Positions 15,246 to 20,692 of a stretch of DNA of 20,692 nt are shown piece by piece (positions within the stretch are counted from its first letter, which is position 1; each line of letters opens with the position of its first letter). This DNA comes from Flavobacteriaceae bacterium. Its GTDB lineage: Bacteria > Bacteroidota > Bacteroidia > Flavobacteriales > Flavobacteriaceae. The position numbers and the translations under genes were made by a program. The notes under the pieces were generated by a model that did no database searches, was not told where the DNA came from, and was given only the letters and a program-made list of their open reading frames with translations. Location: NCBI GenBank assembly GCA_023262245.1, contig JALRDC010000057.1:1-20692 (forward strand), read 5' to 3'.

Positions 15246-15265
15246 AATGCTCATTTTTAGAAGTG

Positions 15266-15289
15266 AAAAATGGTAATGAATTCATACCA
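15266..15289 (-). terminator. Probable intrinsic terminator after the M1-like/barrel gene
   Basis: On the minus strand, TGGT-ATG-AATT-CAT-(T)-ACCA forms a short stem with a one-base bulge and then TTTTT (15266-15270). It starts 17 bp downstream of the stop at 15306. The stem is AT-rich and weak, but position and U-tract fit. The core ATGAATTCAT is a perfect palindrome. Confidence 0.5.
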
Positions 15290-15305
15290 ATAATATAGTA
15301 CTGGT

Positions 15306-18140
15306 TTAAAACCACTTACGCGTAAACAAGCTGCTTAATGTTTTTAAACGAGGAGAAAAGATGAATCGAATCTTTGTTGCGTAGCGGGCCTGCGTTGGTT
15401 CAAAACCATTTGAAGAGTAGACCGGAAAAAATATTTCAAAATAGTCTGGAACCAAATTAAATTTAATTCCAGAATCAAAATATCCCTTAGCTGTACGATT
15501 TGTATTCTTTAAAGCCCCAACGTCTCCATACAATTCAATCCATTTCCAAATCCCAATGGAGGCATTGATGGAAGTCATGTAATTATTGGAGGACGATTGT
15601 TCAAAAAAAGCTTTAAAACCTCCTTCTGCAGGAACAAACTGTTGACTCCAAATTCCTGTTTCATCGGATCTTCCGATGTAATCATACCGAAAGAGGTAGT
15701 CTGGTGAGCGGTTTAAATTAAAATCAAAAAATTGGGTATTCGTAGCGTTGTGCCATAGAAACTTACCTGCAAAAAATCGTACTGCAAATTGACGCCCACT
15801 GGGAAAAAGTTTTCTGTACTGGCTGGAAAAATAAATTTTACCAAAATTTTTGGCTATTTCCATACTTGAATTTGTGGAAAAAACATTTACTGCATCAGCA
15901 TTGCTATAGCGATGGAAAAAGTTAAGAACACTGTAATCGGGATTGACTTCTATATTTGGATCACGATCGCGAAAGACATTATACCAAGATACATTAAGGA
16001 GTTGTCTTTTATTTGACCTCAAATCAAAAGGTCTAAAGTACATAGAAAAGGAAGGTAGGATCGAAGTATAACGCAGATTGGTGTTGTAATGATAACTCTT
16101 TCCTGTCAAAAAAACTTGATTTAAATAATTTCTGCTTTTATGGTTGATAAAGCGATAACGCGTCCTGAAAAACCCTACGTAGGTATTTTCATTGAATGAA
16201 TACTGAGGGTGAAGGTCGAGTTCAAAAGGCTGGTTTTTAACTCGCGTATTATAAATTCGAGTCCCTAGGGTAAAACCGTCATAGGCATTATAATCCGTTA
16301 TGGGATGGTAAAACAATTGATTGCGTTTCAGGTTTTCACTATCTCCATAAAAAGTGAGTTTTAAAGGCTTAAACCCATGGATGGATTTGGTGTATTTCCA
16401 ATTGTTGTGTCTGTTTTTCTCAGGTAAAAAACCATTGGAATTGATTGTGATAAAATCCAGTTTTTCTTTTTTGATTTGAATAATAGTATCCTTGCCACTA
16501 TGAAAATACCATTGTTCCTCAATGAGACTATCGTTTTTTATTAAATCCAATTTGTAGGGAACGGCTTTTGATTTTTTTTCGCTGACCGTAACAAACAAAG
16601 ATTTTTCACCTTTCAAGATGTTCTTGATGTAAAGGTCAAAAGCTTCACGGTCGGAGAGATAATTTGTAAAAAACCAGTCGATGTTCTTATCTGTTTTCTC
16701 TACTAAAATCGATTTAAGAGGAATTTCTCCACGTTGCTTGCTAAATTCAAGAATACTGCTTGCAAGAAGGTTTTCACCTAAATACTTATCCATATAATAC
16801 AACCCTGATCCTACGTGATAAGGAGAGGCGTATAACTCATTTATTTTGGTCAGTTTATCCCTTGCTAAGGTATCGGATTGTTGGTTGTTGGCGTGTTCGC
16901 CAAATTCAGACATAAAGGAGAAACTTTCAACAAAACCAATATCTGCTGCACTGTAGTTTTTAAAAGGGCGAATACCTAATATTTTGAAATCTTTTAAGGC
17001 ACCGAGATATTTACTATCTGGGTAAAAAGTTTCAATATATTTCATCATCACATAAGTTTGAATTCCTCCAGGAATCCAATGATCCTTTCGTTTATTGATA
17101 ATAAATAATTCATGAAGATAAGCGGCTAAATAGGCTTTTAAAAATTTAGTTTCATAAATAAACGCATCACTAAAAGGGTTTAAGAAAGAAAAGGCCTCAG
17201 TGATTCCCACAATTGGGTTTTTTGAATAATCTTTTTTGAGCACTAAGATTCTTTCTTGACCTAACGGGCCAAGAAGTTCTTGGGTAAATTGATGAATTTT
17301 ATTTAACGATTTTTGTAAATCTACATCAGCGTTTTTATTAGGTAAGATATCTGTGATCAATTCAAAATCCCTATCCAAAAGTATGGATTGAAAATTATTT
17401 TCTACATCAAAAATAAAATCGGCACTTGAAATGTTTTTTGCTTTCCACCTTTGAGTTTTTGTACCATTCGTGTTTTCTTGAGCTGGAGCTGACGCTTTTA
17501 GATTACTATTTAAAACAAATTCACTAGGGTAGGTCCAAACTATTTCAAAATCTGACGGAAGGTGACTGTTATCTCGTAAGCCCAGATTACTGTGTATAGT
17601 CCACTCGTTATTTATTAAAGGCGTAACACTGACAAGGAAATCTCTGAGAAAAACTCTGTTATTTGAATTGATCCCCAAGCCAGTAAACTTTGCGTCGGGT
17701 AATTTTACTGTATAATTTATTTGGATCTTTTTGGAAGTTTTGGGTTCAAGAGTTTGGGCTAAAGAGATTTCAATGATGTCTAATTGGTCATCTAATCGTT
17801 TCCAGGAAAGATCATTTCCTTTTGATTGTAAGCTTTCCACGGTGGTAAAGCCCAGCTTATTTTTTGCAGAAATATAGAAACTGCGGTTGAATTGGTTTGC
17901 CAAATGATTGGCAAGGGGAGAAGGAGTTCCTTGATAGGAATTCGCCCAATCACTTAGATACAGTTTTTTTAAAGGACGGTCAGAGGTATTCGTAAATACA
18001 ATGGTTTGAGATACTACTAAGCTCTCCTCATCAACATTTAATGTTGCTTCGATTTTGTAATCAGTTTGAGACCAAGCCAAAAACGTGATCAAGCCTAAGC
18101 AAAGATTGAGAAAAAACTGATATGTAGTAATCCTAGACAT
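15306..18140 (-). CDS. M1-peptidase-like periplasmic domain fused to outer-membrane beta-barrel
   Basis: A 944-residue exported protein. Signal peptide with basic N-terminus, hydrophobic core and AWSQ cleavage near residue 24. Residues 25-250 resemble the N-terminal beta domain of M1 aminopeptidases, and 280-510 the thermolysin-like catalytic domain. There, LHELFI (342-347) stands where HExxH is expected and IPGGIQTY (356-363) where the NEGFATY block with the third ligand lies. The first His (343) and the Glu (344) remain, but the second His is Ile347 and the Glu ligand is Gly358, so zinc binding and peptidase activity are probably lost. From about 595 on the chain alternates aromatic and polar residues, as in outer-membrane strands, and ends in Phe, typical of barrels. 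Flavobacterial relatives I remember share this layout. It follows LOG with zero spacing (TAA-ATG). Role unknown. Confidence 0.78.
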   Translation of the reverse strand: MSRITTYQFFLNLCLGLITFLAWSQTDYKIEATLNVDEESLVVSQTIVFTNTSDRPLKKLYLSDWANSYQGTPSPLANHLANQFNRSFYISAKNKLGFTTVESLQSKGNDLSWKRLDDQLDIIEISLAQTLEPKTSKKIQINYTVKLPDAKFTGLGINSNNRVFLRDFLVSVTPLINNEWTIHSNLGLRDNSHLPSDFEIVWTYPSEFVLNSNLKASAPAQENTNGTKTQRWKAKNISSADFIFDVENNFQSILLDRDFELITDILPNKNADVDLQKSLNKIHQFTQELLGPLGQERILVLKKDYSKNPIVGITEAFSFLNPFSDAFIYETKFLKAYLAAYLHELFIINKRKDHWIPGGIQTYVMMKYIETFYPDSKYLGALKDFKILGIRPFKNYSAADIGFVESFSFMSEFGEHANNQQSDTLARDKLTKINELYASPYHVGSGLYYMDKYLGENLLASSILEFSKQRGEIPLKSILVEKTDKNIDWFFTNYLSDREAFDLYIKNILKGEKSLFVTVSEKKSKAVPYKLDLIKNDSLIEEQWYFHSGKDTIIQIKKEKLDFITINSNGFLPEKNRHNNWKYTKSIHGFKPLKLTFYGDSENLKRNQLFYHPITDYNAYDGFTLGTRIYNTRVKNQPFELDLHPQYSFNENTYVGFFRTRYRFINHKSRNYLNQVFLTGKSYHYNTNLRYTSILPSFSMYFRPFDLRSNKRQLLNVSWYNVFRDRDPNIEVNPDYSVLNFFHRYSNADAVNVFSTNSSMEIAKNFGKIYFSSQYRKLFPSGRQFAVRFFAGKFLWHNATNTQFFDFNLNRSPDYLFRYDYIGRSDETGIWSQQFVPAEGGFKAFFEQSSSNNYMTSINASIGIWKWIELYGDVGALKNTNRTAKGYFDSGIKFNLVPDYFEIFFPVYSSNGFEPTQARYATKIRFIFSPRLKTLSSLFTRKWF

Positions 18141-18824
18141 TTAAAAATTCGGCTTAAAATTATCTTTAATGTAAAATCGATTCAGGCACTCCGTAACTTC
18201 GTCAACCGTGTCTACTACTTCAAATAAATCTAAATCTTCAGGATTGATATTTTTTTCTCCTAATAGCTTTTCTTTTATCCAGTCAATCAATCCCTTCCAA
18301 TAATCACGACCCACTAAAATGATGGGAAATTTATTCACTTTTGAAGTTTGTAGCAAGGTAAAAGCTTCAAATAGCTCATCCAGTGTACCCACACCACCGG
18401 GCAATACGACAAATCCTTGGGCGTATTTAACAAACATTACTTTACGTACAAAAAAGTATTTAAAATCGATCAGTTTATCTTGGTCGATATAAGGATTGCT
18501 TTCTTGTTCAAAAGGGAGTGTGATGTTGAGCCCAACAGATACTCCTCCTGCTTCTTGAGCCCCTTTGTTAGCAGCTTCCATAATTCCTGGTCCTCCACCA
18601 CTAATAACCCCATAACCGGAGGCAGCAATAGCTTTTGCAATTGCTACTGTTAATTTATAATTGGGGTGATCTGCAGGTGTTCTTGCTGAACCAAAAATAG
18701 AAATACATGGTCCTATAGAACTTAGTTTTTCATAGCCATTAACGAACTCACTCATAATTTTAAAGAGTGCCCAAGAGTCGTTTGTCTTGGTTTCGTTCCA
18801 GTTTTTCATTCGTACCTCTTTCAT
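18141..18824 (-). CDS. LOG family protein (TIGR00730), Rossmann-fold nucleotide phosphoribohydrolase
   Basis: A 227-residue cytoplasmic protein with the LOG/lysine-decarboxylase-like Rossmann fold. Seen: SIFGSART at 42-49, GGGPGIMEAANKG at 76-88, and the active-site PGGVGTLDELFEAF at 142-155 with FVRKVMF at 125-131. Characterised LOG proteins cut the N-glycosidic bond of AMP or cytokinin riboside 5'-monophosphates to release the base and ribose 5-phosphate; the true substrate in this organism is unknown. Start ATG 18824 overlaps the uvrA stop by four bases (ATGA). The family annotation is firm, the cytokinin link is not. Its stop abuts the M1-like start directly, so all three genes are translated from one message. 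Confidence 0.93.
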   Translation of the reverse strand: MKEVRMKNWNETKTNDSWALFKIMSEFVNGYEKLSSIGPCISIFGSARTPADHPNYKLTVAIAKAIAASGYGVISGGGPGIMEAANKGAQEAGGVSVGLNITLPFEQESNPYIDQDKLIDFKYFFVRKVMFVKYAQGFVVLPGGVGTLDELFEAFTLLQTSKVNKFPIILVGRDYWKGLIDWIKEKLLGEKNINPEDLDLFEVVDTVDEVTECLNRFYIKDNFKPNF

Positions 18825-20692
18825 TTTTCAACGGGGATTAATGCTTGTTCAAGTTCTTTTCTTAAAAATTTAGCTGTATGGCTTGTAGGGTGCTTGCTCA
18901 TTTCTTCTGGAGTACCTTCACAAATTAATTCTCCGCCATACTTACCGCCTTCAGGACCAATATCAAAAACATAGTCTACTTGTTTAATTACATCGAGGTT
19001 GTGCTCAATAATCAATACAGTATTGCCTTTGTTCACCAGAATGTTCAATACGTTTAGGAGCACTCGTATGTCTTCAAAGTGTAAGCCTGTAGTGGGTTCG
19101 TCTAGAATGTAAAAAGTTTTACCGGTGTCTTTTTTTGATAGCTCAGAAGCAAGTTTAATTCGTTGTGCTTCACCGCCTGAAAGGGTAGTGGAGGACTGAC
19201 CTAAGTTGATATACCCCAAACCTACGTCTTGGATGGTTTTTAGTTTTCTATAAATTTTTGGAATGGGCTCAAAAAAGCGACACGCTTCGTTTATTGACAT
19301 ATTGAGAACATCGGAAATGGATTTACCTTTATACCGAATTTCAAGAGTCTCTCTATTGAAACGTTTTCCTTGGCAACTTTCACATTCTACATAAACATCA
19401 GGTAAAAAATTCATTTCGATTACCTTCATTCCACCGCCTTGACAAGTCTCACAGCGCCCACCTACAACATTGAAACTAAACCTGCCTGGTTTATACCCTC
19501 TGATTTGAGCCTCTGGGGTTTGAGTAAACAAGCTTCGAATTTCGCTAAAAACACCACAATAGGTTGCAGGATTACTTCTTGGAGTTCTTCCAATAGGACT
19601 TTGATTGATGTCTACTACTTTATCAATATGCTCTAAGCCCTTTACAATATCATAGGGCATCGGCACCTTAACACCTCTGTAAATATGACTGTTTAAAATA
19701 GGATATAATGTTTCGTTTATAAGTGTGGATTTGCCACTTCCCGAAACACCTGTAACTCCAATCATCAGTCCTAAAGGAATGTCGATATTGATGTTTTTTA
19801 AATTATTTCCCCGACAACCTTTCAAGCTTATTTTTTTTCCATTTCCACTTCTTCTCTTTTCAGGGATCTCTATCTTTAAATTACCATTGAGATATTTTGA
19901 AGTAAGAGTACTTTCCATAAGAACCTCGGAAGGGGTTCCTTGTGAAATGATTTCTCCTCCATTTTTTCCTGCATAGGGTCCCATGTCTATTAAGTGATCG
20001 GCACGTAACATCATGTCTTTGTCATGTTCTACTACGATTACAGAATTTCCCAAGTCTCGGAGTGAGGTTAAAGAATGAATAAGGCGGTCATTGTCTCGTT
20101 GATGAAGCCCAATACTGGGTTCGTCAAGAATATACAACACACCCACAAGTTGAGATCCTATTTGTGTAGCAAGCCGAATTCGCTGTGCTTCTCCTCCCGA
20201 TAGGGATTTAGAAGATCGGTTGAGTTGAAGATATTCCAGGCCTACATCTAGCAAAAACTGAAGACGAACTAAGATCTCTTTAATGATTTCAGAGGCGATT
20301 TTTTTTTGATTTTGGCTAAGGTGCTTTGGTAGCTCAACCATCCATCGATGCAAATCTTTCAAATCCATTGTGACTAAATCTGCAAGGGTAGCATTGAGGA
20401 TTTTAAAATGTAACGCTTCTTTTCTCAAACGTGAACCCTCACAACTAGAACAACGATAACTGTCCATAAACTCTCCTGCCCATCTTTTTAAACTTGCCGT
20501 AGCGGCCTCTTGATAAGTATTCTCTATGTAATTTTCGAAGCCTTCAAAATCAATTTTATAAGTGCGAGTAATTCCAAGAGTTTTGGAAGGAATTTCAAAT
20601 TTTGACTGACTTCCTTTTAGCAAGACTTCCATTGCCTCTTTTGAGATACTACTAATAGGATCGGTTAATGAGAAGTTATAACAAGTAGCAAT
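18821..20692 (-). CDS. uvrA: UvrABC excinuclease subunit A, C-terminal two-thirds (5' end outside window)
   Basis: The frame runs through the right edge without a stop, so this is a truncated view of the ~940-residue DNA-damage sensor of nucleotide-excision repair; 623 residues are visible. At the edge the residues ATCYNFSLTDPISSISKEAM match UvrA, showing that the Met at 20632 is internal and not the start. In order: a C-SSCEG-RLR region, ABC signature LSGGEAQRIRLATQIGSQLVGVLYILDEPSIGLHQRD (first ATPase; its Walker A is outside), second Walker A GVSGSGKST (about 19724-19750), the zinc module CETC-x19-CESC, second signature LSGGEAQRIKLASEL and ILDEPTTGLH. The stop overlaps LOG by ATGA. Confidence 0.97.
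   Translation of the reverse strand: MATCYNFSLTDPISSISKEAMEVLLKGSQSKFEIPSKTLGITRTYKIDFEGFENYIENTYQEAATASLKRWAGEFMDSYRCSSCEGSRLRKEALHFKILNATLADLVTMDLKDLHRWMVELPKHLSQNQKKIASEIIKEILVRLQFLLDVGLEYLQLNRSSKSLSGGEAQRIRLATQIGSQLVGVLYILDEPSIGLHQRDNDRLIHSLTSLRDLGNSVIVVEHDKDMMLRADHLIDMGPYAGKNGGEIISQGTPSEVLMESTLTSKYLNGNLKIEIPEKRRSGNGKKISLKGCRGNNLKNINIDIPLGLMIGVTGVSGSGKSTLINETLYPILNSHIYRGVKVPMPYDIVKGLEHIDKVVDINQSPIGRTPRSNPATYCGVFSEIRSLFTQTPEAQIRGYKPGRFSFNVVGGRCETCQGGGMKVIEMNFLPDVYVECESCQGKRFNRETLEIRYKGKSISDVLNMSINEACRFFEPIPKIYRKLKTIQDVGLGYINLGQSSTTLSGGEAQRIKLASELSKKDTGKTFYILDEPTTGLHFEDIRVLLNVLNILVNKGNTVLIIEHNLDVIKQVDYVFDIGPEGGKYGGELICEGTPEEMSKHPTSHTAKFLRKELEQALIPVEK

Noticed and set aside
20630..20692. Met at 20632 as the start of uvrA
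   Set aside because: The frame continues upstream to the window end with UvrA-typical residues, and UvrA is about 940 residues long; the true start lies outside.
1..20692. CRISPR array, tRNA, rRNA, insertion sequence or attachment site
   Set aside because: No regularly spaced repeats, cloverleaf, transposase or flanking inverted repeats were seen on either strand.

Overview
The window looks like a chromosomal segment from a member of the Bacteroidota, most likely class Flavobacteriia. It is AT-rich, genes lack Shine-Dalgarno sequences, and several gene starts are preceded by the TAnnTTTG type of -7 promoter element. The gene content is also typical of that group: a GldF start, the flavobacterial SAM-hydroxide-adenosyltransferase-like protein, PhoH next to PurC, a fused alpha/beta 2-oxoacid dehydrogenase E1, OmpA-like and SCSA/SCST-type lipoproteins, and HolA next to an HsdR-N-like protein. 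It reads as a core-genome region; I see no integrase, transposase, phage gene, CRISPR array, tRNA or rRNA.

Layout, left to right. At 1-108 (minus) is the first 36 codons of a GldF-like ABC-transporter permease, almost touching the stop of a DUF62 protein (111-941, minus). Divergent from these are phoH (TTG start) and purC, 1041-2947 (plus). PurC converges on a minus-strand group whose last two members are tandem paralogous secreted lipoprotein alpha/beta hydrolases (2944-4128 and 4270-5508). They lie downstream of a compact minus-strand run, in transcription order: yggS, a DEDDh-exonuclease/GIY-YIG/UvrC-like nuclease, a voltage-gated K+ channel with a zinc-ribbon tail, and miaA (9310 down to 5551). 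Upstream of that lies another minus-strand run, an HsdR-N-like nuclease-fold protein, a GT2 glycosyltransferase and an OmpA-family lipoprotein (11779 down to 9426), ended by a clear intrinsic terminator.

holA (11807-12802, plus) is head-to-head with the HsdR-N-like gene across only 27 bp and converges with a large E1 dehydrogenase gene (12812-15220, minus). The right end is a tightly coupled minus-strand group: uvrA (running off the window), a LOG-family phosphoribohydrolase, and a 944-residue protein that joins an M1-peptidase-like periplasmic part, lacking most of its zinc ligands, to a probable outer-membrane beta-barrel.

Functionally the genes are a mixture: DNA repair and replication (uvrA, holA, the GIY-YIG nuclease), nucleotide, cofactor and tRNA metabolism (purC, LOG, yggS, miaA), central or branched-chain oxoacid oxidation (E1), cell envelope (OmpA, lipoproteins, M1-barrel protein, GT2, channel, GldF). 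The most unusual items are enzyme-fold proteins whose classical catalytic residues look lost (DUF62 protein and M1-barrel protein) and the composite nuclease. I did not find convincing evidence of a wholly new multi-gene system. All family assignments are by eye from motifs and remembered family sequences; no database search was run. There is no gene-free stretch longer than about 140 bp.
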